Source: Linnemannia elongata
Taxonomy: Eukaryota; Mortierellomycota; Mortierellomycetes; Mortierellales; Mortierellaceae
Assembly: GCA_036320915.1 (NCBI GenBank)
Contig: JAXBDG010000013.1
Coordinates: 1,178,001-1,242,000, forward strand
Direction of reading: 5' to 3'
DNA length: 64,000 nucleotides
Part shown: positions 38,273-48,585 of the stretch, one piece after another
Layout of the letters: every line of letters begins with the position of its first letter
Numbering within the stretch: the stretch's first letter is position 1
Notes under the pieces: model-generated
What the model was told of the DNA's origin: nothing
Databases searched by the model: none
What the model saw: the letters and a program-made list of their open reading frames with translations, nothing else
Translations under genes and position numbers: made by a program

Positions 38273-40069
38273 TTAAGCCTTAGCCATGACAGGTAGCTCC
38301 TCTGGAATGACTTCGTTAAAGAATGTCAGCAGGTCTCCCAATTCCTGAGGACAGGCACTGTGGCCCATACGCGGGTATGTACGGAATCGGACAGAGTACT
38401 TGTTCTCCTTCAAGAACTCGACCGACTGCTCGCCGTACTTGTACTTGACCACCTACATAGATGAACGCGAGAGCAGAGCAATTGAAAAACAGTGGGTTAG
38501 AGTAATCCTGTAAATAAACATAGTTCCTCTCACTTGAAGCAATCCAGTCATTCTTTTTATTTTTTGTTTCGAGCGAGACAAGGACAAGACAAAAAAAAAC
38601 ATATTCATTGAGAAACGATCGATAAGTATGCACAGCACGGGCTTACCTGATCAGCATCGCCGTGGCCCCAAAACATGGGTGTCTTGCGGTTAGCATCAGA
38701 GACCATAGTCATGATCTTGGTATGCAGGGGCACATAACCACTCAATGCTGTCACACCTGCAAACTTGTACTCGGAGGTCAATGCGACCAGGAGACTGAGT
38801 ACACATCCCTGCGAGAAACCTCCCAAAACAATCCGGTTGGCTGGGATTTTGTTCTTGTCCACCTCCTCGCGCACCAATTCCATTACTACAAGTGATAGAT
38901 AATCAAAAGGCAAAAGGTAAGGGGTCAATTAAAAGCGAAGCGTCCATGGCAGCAACAAGCAATCACACGAGTGAGAAAAAGAGAGGTGCAGATGAATCCT
39001 CTACAATACACACCTTGCTGCCGAGACCGGAGCAATCCTTGCTCGTCCTGCTCGTGTTGGATGGTCGAAAGTGACTTGATATCGTACCAAGCAGGAGACC
39101 GCATGCCTCCATTGGCAGTGATGGGGAGTGCTGGCGCATTAGGAAAGATAAACTTGACATGAGGCACATACTCGCTAAGCTATTGGCGGAAAGGAGGAGC
39201 AATTGAACATTGCGCAAGGTAACACATAGAATAGCTTGCCCGTTTAGTAACCTGTTGAAAAGAGGTATCTCTCGATGGTCGTGAGCGTGTCGGTCAATTG
39301 ATGATGGCGCCAAGCAAAAAGTACCTGCTCTCCCACTGGGGCCCTATTGGTGCATAGCCATAAATTGGTAACGGGAGAAAAGGAGGTGAATTAAAAAAAA
39401 AGGAGGAGGGGGGGGGGGGGGGGGGGTGAGGTGAGTTGATTAGCACAGCATCACTGTTGCTTGAAGTGAATGTGAATGTCAAGGAAGAGAAAGGACATGG
39501 TTCATTACCAACCAGCTCCTGAATCGCCAAAGCCATGCAGAAAGATCACGGTGGCAGTGTGTTTGGTGGTGGCATCGTGCACGATGGCAGTCAGCTTGGC
39601 GAGTGTCGAGGCCATTGTATCTATTCAGAAGGGTTGTTAAAAGGAGGGGCGGTGATGTCGGGTCAGAAAGGTCAAAAAGAACAAAAAAAAAAAAAAAAAG
39701 AAACGAATGCATCAGTGATGTGAGTTCTCGGTTCAAGCAAGAGGTAAGGCACGTGCAAGTTTTTGTGTTGGTAATCTACTCCCGTCTTTTGGCTCAACAT
39801 TCATCCTCATTCCGTCCTTCGCAAGGTTGGTCTGTCATCAGTCCATACATACCAGTTGACAGGTTGTCCTTGGAGGTGGGGGTATCAATTGCGGCTTGAG
39901 GCTGTGCTGGTGTCAGTGTTGGTGTCAGCGTGGATGTCGTGAGAGTAGTTGTTGGGAACGAGAAACGCGTCGTCTCTAACAAAGACGAGTGGTGGATAGC
40001 CAGGCCAATAGAGCAGATGAAGACTGGCCAGAATGTCCAATGCCATTGAGCTGCTCTATTACTCCACAT
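38273..40069 (-). CDS. APT1: Acyl-protein thioesterase (APT1/LYPLA family), possible N-terminal membrane signal
   Basis: Serine hydrolase removing palmitate from protein cysteines. Core exons (minus) 39615-39509, 39343-39325 (19 nt), 39179-39014, 38885-38647, 38452-38273 give 236 aa from MASTLAKL, the usual size. Catalytic triad by motif: Ser122 in GGFSQG, Asp174 in GHGDAD, His208 in GHSACPQE; also IFLHGFGDSGAGW near the start. An additional upstream exon 40069-39853 splices (GTATGT ... GAATAG) in frame through exon 39620-39509, adding 74 residues with a hydrophobic stretch WTFWPVFICSIGLAI near the N-terminus and a Thr/Pro-rich linker (310 aa in total). The short form would be cytosolic; the long form would enter or be anchored in the secretory pathway. 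Both starts are plausible; span given is the long form. Divergent from the unknown gene at 40748. Confidence 0.85.
39408..39426. repeat. G19 homopolymer in thioesterase intron
   Basis: Nineteen G on the plus strand inside the intron 39344-39508 of the minus-strand thioesterase gene (C19 on the sense strand, 65 nt before the acceptor). It could form a G-quadruplex on the non-sense strand. Confidence 0.93.
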
Positions 40070-40747
40070 CTTTTGTTTCTCTGTTTGTTTCCCTTGGAGG
40101 ATATGTAAGGCAAGGAAAAGGAAGGAGCAAGCAAAGAAAAAAAGGGTGTGGGAGAAGAATCAAAAGCAGACGTGTGAGCACGGAGAGAATCTAGATGTTA
40201 ACAGAAACGTATGCAATTGAACAACAATGTGTCGGGAAGGCGGGACAGAGGCAAGAAGGGTTGTGTTCAATTGGAGTATTGGTGTAATGGGTGGGCAGGG
40301 TCCCCTTCTTTCCTTCGTTGGTGATAGTGTGTATACAATAGGAGAAGGGGAGGGTAAGAATAGAAAACTAAGAAAGGGTGTGATTACTTGAACAGACAAG
40401 AAGGTGTGTGTCGTGTTGTGTTGTGTTGTGTAAATATGTTGATTATATTTTATTTTTTACCGAGCCTTTTGGACTACTTCATGGACCATTGGGTATCATT
40501 TATTATCTTGAAAGTAAGCCAATCAATTGCCACCGGGGTCACCGATGGCCTATTCCCACGATGATAGAAACCCCCCTCCTCAACCTTCCACTTTATTAGC
40601 TTCCGCTTTCTTTCTTCTTTTTCCTCCTCTTCTTCCTCTTCTTCCTCTTCTTCTTCTCTACTCCACTCCCCTTCCTCTTTTCCCTTCCTACACACACTCC
40701 CCCTCCCCCTCCTCCACACAAGAACCAATCACCAACAAGAAACAACC
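40070..40747. promoter_or_regulatory. Divergent upstream region, thioesterase / unknown gene
   Basis: 678 bp with no supported gene. The right part (40600-40745) is a C/T-rich TTCCTC repeat typical of 5' leaders here; a GTGTT repeat lies near 40410-40431. Confidence 0.5.
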
Positions 40748-42392
40748 ATGGACGCCCTGACTCCTATCCTTCTCAACTTCCTCGAGGAGCACGCCCGCCC
40801 CCACGTCCAGGAAAAGGTCTCGGAGGAGCTCAACGAGACCAAGGTCGACCTCAAGAAGGACCTGCCCGATACCATGATGGACTACATCAAGGGTGACGAA
40901 GGAATCCCCATGATCGCTAATATCATCTCCAACCTGGGAGATGACTTTATGGAAAAGATCCGCAAAGTGACAGATATGACCATCGAGACCGCCTCCGAGG
41001 GCATGGACCTGTTGTTGACCAACGGAGTGATGAACATCTCCAAGGATGTTTTGACAAGCAAGACCGATGGCCAAGGCTCGTCTGGATTCAACTTTGATTT
41101 CTTGAACAGTGGAAAGGAGGGTATGGTCATGACCACCATGGCCGCCTCTGCACCCGTTATCAAGCAGGTCAGTGACAACATGGGCCGTAAAATCAGGTAA
41201 GCAACCTCCCTTCAACCGCTGTTTTCACCCTTCTTTACTTTGTATGTACCCTCCACAGAAAGAGATAGCAGCAAAAAAGGGGGGAAGGGAAGGTCTAGAC
41301 TCGCAACAGTCACATTCACACCTCGGACATGTTCCATGGAAGCTCACTATGCTGTGCGTACATTCTTTTGCATGATACTATCTCCCTTTTCTCTCAAAAC
41401 AACAAGAACGACATCATTACTCACTCGACTCTGGAGGACATGTCAAAGAAAAGAAAGAGAAAGAGAAAGAGAAAAAGTATAAGAAAACAAATACATCTGG
41501 ATGAGAGTGAAAGAGAAAGAACAAGACCAACAAGGCCTCCTTATTCACCCATACCGCTCTTTTTTTTTGTTCCCACCCTCCAACGTAGTGCCCACTTCCC
41601 AGCCCAGATTGGAGGTACTATCCAGGAGATGATTGACGAACACGGCGGATCCGATGGGCTGTTTGGCAAGGCTGCAGGATTCCTGGCCAATTTCTTGATC
41701 TCGGACGAAGATGGTCCTGGTGAGCACACCGTTGCCGGAGGTGGAACCGACCGCGATGTCGAGGCCGCTGGCGGTCACACCGGTAAAATCCAGCATATGC
41801 TCCAAAAGTTCTTGGCTCCCAAGGTCCTCCTCATGATCCAGCCCTACCTCCAGAGGTTTGAAGCCAAGATGGTAAGTTACTTTTCTTCGCTCATTATGAG
41901 ATCGAGTATTGATAGCAAAGGAATGGCAGTAGTGCCATAGAAATTAGCGCGGTATTCTTTTTTTCCCCCGTCATGTCATAGCAATGATGAAAGAGAGTGA
42001 ACGAGGCATTGAGAGAGCACGAACCAATCCACTATATTGACATCGCAACTGCACCATCATATACTAACACCTTCACGTCATCCTAAATTTTCATCATCCT
42101 TTCTTTTGTCTCCTAGACGAAAGCATTGGAGGGCGAACTTCGCGGCAAGGTCTTCAACTTTGATTATATCAAGGCCACCGCCCTGAGCGCCATCACCGGC
42201 ATGAGTGCCCTCGGTGGCGCCGGCGGCGGCCTTGGCGGCATTCTTGGTTCCTTCTTGGGAGGTGGAAACAAGAGAGACGATGACGATGACGATGACAATG
42301 GCGGCGGCAAGGGACGAAGGAACGACGACGATGACCCTATGAGTGCCTTAACCAACCTGGCAGGGCAGTTCTTGAAGAGTAGAGAGAATTAG
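40748..42392 (+). CDS. Conserved-looking protein of unknown function with Gly-rich and Asp-rich C-terminus
   Basis: I do not recognise a family. Exons 40748-41196, 41589-41871, 42117-42392 join in frame with good splice sites (GTAAGC...GTAG, GTAAGT...CTAG) to 335 aa, starting at an ATG in an AACAACCATGG context. Residues 1-150 look helical and amphipathic with charged Lys/Glu heptad-like patterns (LLNFLEEHARPHVQEKVSEEL) and no membrane segment. The middle contains GGTIQEMIDEHGGSDGLFG and a Gly/His-rich loop. Residues about 264-285 are Gly/Ala-rich and hydrophobic (ALSAITGMSALGG then a GG-rich run) followed by a D7 run and DDDD, then LTNLAGQFLKSREN. Codon use is strongly biased to C/G-ending codons in exon 1, suggesting high expression. 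Function not assigned; a lipid- or membrane-surface protein is only a guess. Confidence 0.8.
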
Positions 42393-42610
42393 GATCGGTA
42401 ACGACACGACACGAGGAGAGACGTGAACGAGAAATACCTACGCACAACATCTACATCGAGGCACCCACCCCATCGCCATTTATCCAATCTAACAAGCAAC
42501 AACAAAAAGGGTGGGGCAACAGCCACTGTACAAAGTTCATACAACAACAAAATAAAGATGTATTTTTGGGCAAAACCGTATGTATGTTTTCTAATAACTT
42601 CTATCCTTTA

Positions 42611-42985
42611 TCATGTCACAGATTTATGAGCACGACGACGCATACAACACCAGACAATGAATGCAGGAATGATCATGAGGCAGAGGATGAAGGCCAGGGC
42701 ATTCAATGGTCCTCTGATGGACAAGATAGGTGCTTCGACTGTATCAGGCGAGATAATGTTAGGGCCAGGATCACCATGTTCTGGATTTGAGGGTGGAGTA
42801 GGGCGGGTGGTGGGTCCAAGGGATAACCAAGTCCATCGAGGGGTGTGCGTTGTTGATGTCATTGTTATTGGTGGCGATATTAGTGGTTTGAAAGTTGTTG
42901 TGGGTGTTGGTTGTGTTGTCGGTGGTGCGGGTAGGTCAAGGGTGAGCCCCGGCTGAGGGATCGGTGGTAGTAGTAGGAAGAGCAT
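42611..42985 (-). CDS. Possible small single-pass membrane protein
   Basis: A 124-codon frame on the minus strand. It starts with a short hydrophobic stretch (MLFLLLPPIPQPG) that could act as a weak signal peptide, continues as a Thr/Pro-rich segment, and ends with a clear membrane span LNALAFILCLMIIPAFIVWC followed by a basic tail (MRRRAHKSVT). This is the plan of a small type I membrane protein with a mucin-like ectodomain. No family recognised, and the start could lie in an upstream exon. It is convergent with the unknown gene ending at 42392. Confidence 0.4.
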   Translation of the reverse strand: MLFLLLPPIPQPGLTLDLPAPPTTQPTPTTTFKPLISPPITMTSTTHTPRWTWLSLGPTTRPTPPSNPEHGDPGPNIISPDTVEAPILSIRGPLNALAFILCLMIIPAFIVWCCMRRRAHKSVT

Positions 42986-43611
42986 TCAAGGCCGAGGACG
43001 AGTGGATAATAGAGAGATAGGTAATGATGTCGAAGGAGAGAAGAAACAAGAGGCGATATCGACCTCTTTTTTCCCTTTGTTTTCTAATGCTTTATTTTAT
43101 ATGGGCTCGTCGACTTCATTAACAAAGACTTTCAATGCCTGAAGACGCGACTACAGAAAATAAAGGCACGTAGAAAAGGAGGAGTAACGGTGTGTGTTCT
43201 TTGTGAGAAAATCACTTACATTTTTGATCGGAAGCACAGAAAGCTCTTTCAGTCGCTCCTTTTTTGCTTTCAGTCAGGTGACATGCACCGTTGCGCTGGC
43301 ACCCTTTCGCATCATCTCTTTTTTTTATTCCCTTGTCTTTCCTTTGAAACTACCATCACTTTCCAGGACATCCTTCTCAGCACTACTTATAAACGACAAT
43401 GGGCGCATGGACTGTTCTTCAGGAGAGGTACCTTTCTACTTCTTTGTCGCACCTGTCCTCAACATCTATCGTCATCAAATACAAAGAAAAGCGATGAAGC
43501 AGGCTGACGCGTGGACAAAAAAGGCGGCTTAAACTAACCCCGACCCTCCTCGCTCTACGTTCTTTGTTCGTTCTTGTCGTTGCCGATGACCACCGACATG
43601 CTAGGCAAGCA
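42986..43611. other. Intergenic region upstream of EMC3
   Basis: 0.6 kb between the possible small membrane protein and the EMC3 start. No supported gene; several short overlapping frames show no family features. Confidence 0.4.
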
Positions 43612-45163
43612 ATGCTTCTCGATCCAGGTATGAAGCAGGCCAGTCATCATCTCCTTTTGCATCTGCGTTTTCAGGAATCACAGGAAGAATACGAAATAAG
43701 GCTGCTCTCTTCAAAAACAACAGGACAGCGCTCTAACCACCACCACCTCCTCTTCCTGGGCGTTTATCTCTGACTGAACATACAGCTATTAGGGACTGGG
43801 TGTTGATCCCGATTATGATTGTCATGGTTCTCGTCGGTGTGGTCCGTCACCAGGTCACCGTCCTCTTGAACGGTACCCCCAAGAAGGCCGATCTCAAGTC
43901 TGCCCGCGAAACGTAACGACCCTCCTACTTTCCTATTCCAAACCATCCTCGACAAATCGAAACGGCCTTCTATTATCCTTTGAGCTCAAACAACCCTTTC
44001 ACCAACCCCTCAATGGACACCTGCTTACTCTCCATCCTCTTACCCTCCATATCCATATTAGTAAGGCACTTCAGCGCTGCGGCCTTCTCCGCGCACACGG
44101 AGTCCACATCCCCGAACACGCCTTCCACGGCCGCAAGGCCTTTCTTTCTGAAGCTTTTGAGAAGGGTACCTACTTGAAGGAGCCCAATACAGGAAACAAG
44201 CCCCGAGGAAACGTCATGCAGGATCCCGCCTATGTCGAGACCATGATGGACGGCATGAAGAAGAACATGATGAATATCGTCCCCCAGACCGTCATCATGG
44301 GCTGGATCAACTTTTTCTTCTCTGGCTTCGTTCTCGGTACGCCTTGTTTTTTCTTTGTTTGTTTGTTTGCTGAAGTATCTTGGCACTTGAGGATGGCGTC
44401 GAAGTGGTATCGTTTTGAGAAACTTTGGATGATCAAAGAAGATCCCGTTTCCACAATTGCGATCCGCCTTTATTAATACATTTCTGCCGTGTCTCTCTCG
44501 TTATCGTTATTAGTCAAGTTGCCATTCCCTTTGACGGTCAGATTCAAGGGCATGTTGCAGCGTGGCGTTGAGACTCACGATATGGACGTCTCATGGGTTT
44601 CGTCCTTGTCGTGGTACTTCCTTAACTTGTTCGGTCTCCAGAGTGTCTTTACCCTCATCTTGGGCAGCGGACATGGTAAGCAAGATTAATTATTACTGGC
44701 AATTTTACCGCAATTCCTCGGCATTGTCTGTGCTTCTCAGTTGCAGCTCTTGTAAAGCACCCCGCTAACCAAAAACCCCTCCCCACTTCCTACCACTTCT
44801 TTTTATTGCAACGTAATAGCTGCTGACGCGATGCGTGATATGCAGGCAATGTCCACCATGGGAATGGGCAACGCTGCAGGCCCCAACTTGACCCCCACCG
44901 GCCAGCCCCAAGACATGCACAAGATCTTTTTGGCCGAGAAGGAGAATTTGGATTTGACAGAGCACGAGTGGGGACTGGAGAATGTCGAGACTCGTCTGTT
45001 GGTCAAGTATGGCAAGAAGCCTGCCTCTGTTCTTTTGGATCAGAAGAAGGCCAAGATTGCCAATCTTGCTGGACGTCAGGCTCCTTCTTCGCCTGCTGCG
45101 GTTGCTGCTCCCTCGGCCGCTGCTGCTGCTGCTTCTAGGAAGAAGGGCAGGAGACAGGTTTAA
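43612..45163 (+). CDS. EMC3: EMC3, ER membrane complex subunit 3
   Basis: Core insertase subunit of the ER membrane complex, of the YidC/Oxa1/Get1 superfamily. Exons 43612-43627 (16 nt), 43786-43912, 44062-44336, 44514-44675, 44820-45163 give 307 aa. The start is set by [20 protein letters not shown], which matches the family N-terminus; an upstream ATG at 43586 is in another frame. Three membrane segments are seen: [37 protein letters not shown], and [24 protein letters not shown], with the conserved [11 protein letters not shown] between the last two. The coiled insert carries [15 protein letters not shown]. The C-terminus has [16 protein letters not shown], then an Ala-rich stretch and a basic KKGRRQV tail beyond the usual length (human 261 aa). 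Confidence 0.93.
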
Positions 45164-45379
45164 GATATGGCTGGAGGCCGGAAAAAGGTGGAGAGGATAT
45201 ATACGTACGAGTTGAATTCGAACGGGAGAATGAATTGTTACTCCTTTGCTGTTAATACATAGATACAAATGAACCTTGAAAAAAAAAAACACTAATGCAT
45301 TGGATACTTGTAATATGTAGGGTTTATTTGAAGGTTGAGAGAAATGACAAAAAAAGTGTATGTAATATGTAATATGTTT

Positions 45380-46176
45380 TTACAGGCCACGGGCCTTGTT
45401 GAAGTTGAGGGTAATAGCATCCATAAACTCGCTAGTGTTGGCATAGTGCTCGCGCTTCAAGTTAGCACCATGGATGGCCAAAGCCAAATCCTTGGTCATG
45501 ATCCCAGAGACGTCAACAGTGTCCACACAAGCCTTCTCCAAATCCAGCGTGAACTTGAGCAACTCTGGGTTGTTGTCCAAACGGGCACGGTGAGCCAATC
45601 CACGGGTCCAAGCAAAGATCGATGCAATAGGGTTGGTGGAGGTCTCACGGCCCTTCTGGTGCTCGCGGTAGTGACGGGTGACAGTGCCGTGGGCGGCCTC
45701 GGACTCGAGGGTCTTGCCGTCGGGGGTGACCAGGACTGAGGTCATGAGTCCGAGAGATCCGTAGCCTTGGGCAATAATATCCGATTGGACATCTCCGTCA
45801 TAGTTCTTGCAGGCCCAGACGAATCCTCCTGAGGACTTGAGTCCCTGTGCGACCATGTCGTCAATCAAGCGGTGCTCGTACCAGATCTTCTTGTCCTCAA
45901 ACTCCTTCTTGTAGTTCCTATTCGTGATGACAGCACCCCGACAAAAATTAAGCGCAGATCAGTCAGTTCACTTTTGCTTCCCAAGAACAGGGCTACATGT
46001 TCCTTCTTTCTGAAACCAAAGGAAAACACTTACTTCTGGTAGATGTCCTCAAAGATGTCCTTGAAACGTCCATCGTATTTCTTCAAGATGGTGTTCTTTG
46101 TGCTGAGGTACAAGGGCATATCCTTGGTGAGAGCCATCTTGAAGCACGAGTGAGCGAATCCGGTAATGGACTGTTG

Positions 46177-46210
<34 letters not shown>

Positions 46211-47671
46211 TACACACGAGAGATGAGAGATTTTGCGGGGTTAGCGAATCAAAATGTTGCAATATGTGACCTTTTCATGATCTCAACCTTGTTCTTTTTA
46301 TCGACGTTGTCGTTTGCTTTACCTCGTCAGTGTTGTACATGGCCATACCGACACCGGCACCATCAAAATCGTAGACGACCCACTTTTTGGCCTCACCACC
46401 GTTCTTGGGCGTGAAGGTCATCTCGAAGCGACCAGGTCCCTCAGCAACAAAGTCAGTGGCCTTGTACTATTTGAGATGTCATCCAGGCAAAGGAAGGGGA
46501 AAAAGCAAGTCATGAGAAATGAACGTGTTAGTGGGTTTCTTCTCCTTGCTGAGGCTCAATTGCTTGACTCAAGGTTTATCGGCTGGGGTCGTGTTGGTTA
46601 GTTCTTTTCGCATGAAAGAAGTAAGGAACAAAGAAAAAAATTCCTCGAAGCCAAATAGAGCAACCACACGGGGAAATGAACCCCAAATGCGGTGCAAAAG
46701 ACGAGCAAAAGTAAGGCAATAGATAAACGGTACCTGATCGCCAAAGGCGTGGCGTCCGATGACGATGGGCTTGGTCCATCCAGGGACGATCTTAGGAATG
46801 CTCTTGAGGAGAATAGGCTCCCGGAAGACGGTTCCGTTGAGAATGTTACGGATGGTGCCGTTGGGGGACCTGTACATCTCCGAAAGGTTGAACTCCTTGA
46901 CGCGCTGCTCATCGGGTGTAATGGTCGCACACTTGATTCCCACGTTATACTTGAGGATTGCCTGCGCAGCATCGATTGTCACTTGGTCCTTGGTCTGGCG
47001 TTGAAAAGCAATAACATAAGGGAGAGGATACATAGAGAGAGTAATAAGGTATGGTGATGAGTATTCTTTGTCAGTGGCAGGTGAAAAGCAAGTGTCGTTG
47101 CTCGATCTGCAAAAGAACAAGGGCTGTTCCTGATTTCTGCTTTCTTTATTTTTGCTCACCTTCTCACGGTGCTCCATGCCCAGATCGTAGTACTTGATAT
47201 CGACGTTGACGTGAGGCAAGATCAACTATCGTTCATAAAACAAGAAAAAATAACAAAAGTGAGTCGGTGAGGGAACTGTGCAAGTCATCCAAGGCTTGTT
47301 CAGACAGGGCATCGTGTCGCTTGACCAAATCAGAAGAGAAAAGGTTACCTTCTCCTTGATGGACTGCCAGATAATACGGGTCATTTCATCACCGTCGAGA
47401 TCAACAACGGGGTTAGCAACTTGAATGCGAGCATCCTTAGAGTCTAGAGAAATGAGGATGAATGCAAAAATGACATGAGGTTTAGCCTTTGTTTCGTAGG
47501 TGTTCCTTCTTGAAATGAGCGGGTGAGGTGTGGTGTTGAAATGAGAGTGGTGGCAAGGAGAAGAGAAAGTCACTTGCATGCGCGGGTGGCCTGGGAGTTG
47601 GCTGTGGCGAGGGTTGCAGCCCTGGAGAGGGTAGGGAAGGCGCGACGGGTGGAGGAGGCGAGGAAGGACAT
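45380..47671 (-). CDS. IDP1: NADP-dependent isocitrate dehydrogenase, mitochondrial
   Basis: Oxidative decarboxylation of isocitrate to 2-oxoglutarate with NADPH production. Exons (minus) 47671-47578, 47443-47349, 47225-47160, 46994-46734, 46466-46323, 46170-46034, 45917-45380 give 444 aa (yeast Idp1 428). Residues 1-20 ([20 protein letters not shown]) are an arginine-rich mitochondrial presequence. Then [29 protein letters not shown], the substrate loop [69 protein letters not shown] and [16 protein letters not shown], all as in eukaryotic NADP-IDH. Intron 1 (47577-47444) begins GCAAGT: no GT donor gives the frame needed to reach [10 protein letters not shown], so it is a GC-AG intron. Intron 5 carries T32 on the sense strand right before its acceptor. 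Confidence 0.95.
46177..46208. repeat. A32 homopolymer at a 3' splice site
   Basis: Thirty-two A on the plus strand, i.e. T32 on the sense strand of the isocitrate dehydrogenase gene, ending six bases before exon 6 (T32 then CAACAG). It works as an extreme polypyrimidine tract. Confidence 0.93.
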
Positions 47672-48585
47672 GGCGCGAGGTGGCGATATAAACAAAGAGA
47701 GGGGAGAGAATGAGGTAAAGAAAAATAACAGAAGGAGAAGGAGAAGGAGAAGAAGAAGAAGAAGAGGAAAAAGAAAATGAGGTGCTGTGGGATAGAGATA
47801 AAGAGAGTAGTGGCGTCCAATAATGTGGGAGTGGACTGTCATCTCTTCACACGCGACGAGCGCAGAAATGAGTAATTTCGTATCAACAATGCCCGGCCGA
47901 CTCTATTTGGGTTGTTTGCCGTGTGGTATCTCCCTCCCCCCTATGTACTGTGTACAGGTACAGGTGCAAGACAAAAATAAAGACCACAAGGCACACAAAT
48001 TGATAAGATCAAACAACTGCCTTTAGCCTTCAGGGAAGTCGCATCTTATCCATCTCAAAACAGAGCCACCAAACCCTAGCCCCACATCGATCAACATTCA
48101 TGTAACCTAACGGTCCCCTTCTTCCCTCTTTTCTCCTTGCCCTCCCCTCTTCCCACTTGATTCCTGTTGTTGCCGAAATATTCTTTCCTCCTCTTTCCGA
48201 AAGCACATCGCCCTATTCAACCACTGCTACTATCTTTCTCTACCCTCACAAATACCCTTCATCCTTCCGGCAAATCAATTGGTCACTTTCATGTTGTATT
48301 TATCGCATCGCTAATTCAAAGTTGTGTATGAGGATGCGTATGCTGTGTGTGTTGAATAAGCTACCGAGTATGCAAGATGCTTTGAAGGAGTGCTTATGCT
48401 TGAATGCAATATATGCAAGTATGTGTGCGCGAGGAATATGCAAGTTGGCGTGTGCGAGAGAGGGTGAGAGATGCAAGTGTTGTACGTATGCTGGTGGCGG
48501 CGATTCGACGATTTGTTGCCTGTTCTTGGGAACTGAAGGGGCGACGATCCTGGCCGCTCTTCAGGGACGTTCGAGGGTTAGGGTT
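47672..48585. other. Spacer between Argonaute 3' end and isocitrate dehydrogenase start
   Basis: 0.9 kb with no supported gene. A GAAGAA-rich segment near 47728-47775 is the C/T-rich leader of the dehydrogenase on its sense strand. A TGTGTGCG-like stretch lies near 48420-48480. Confidence 0.45.
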
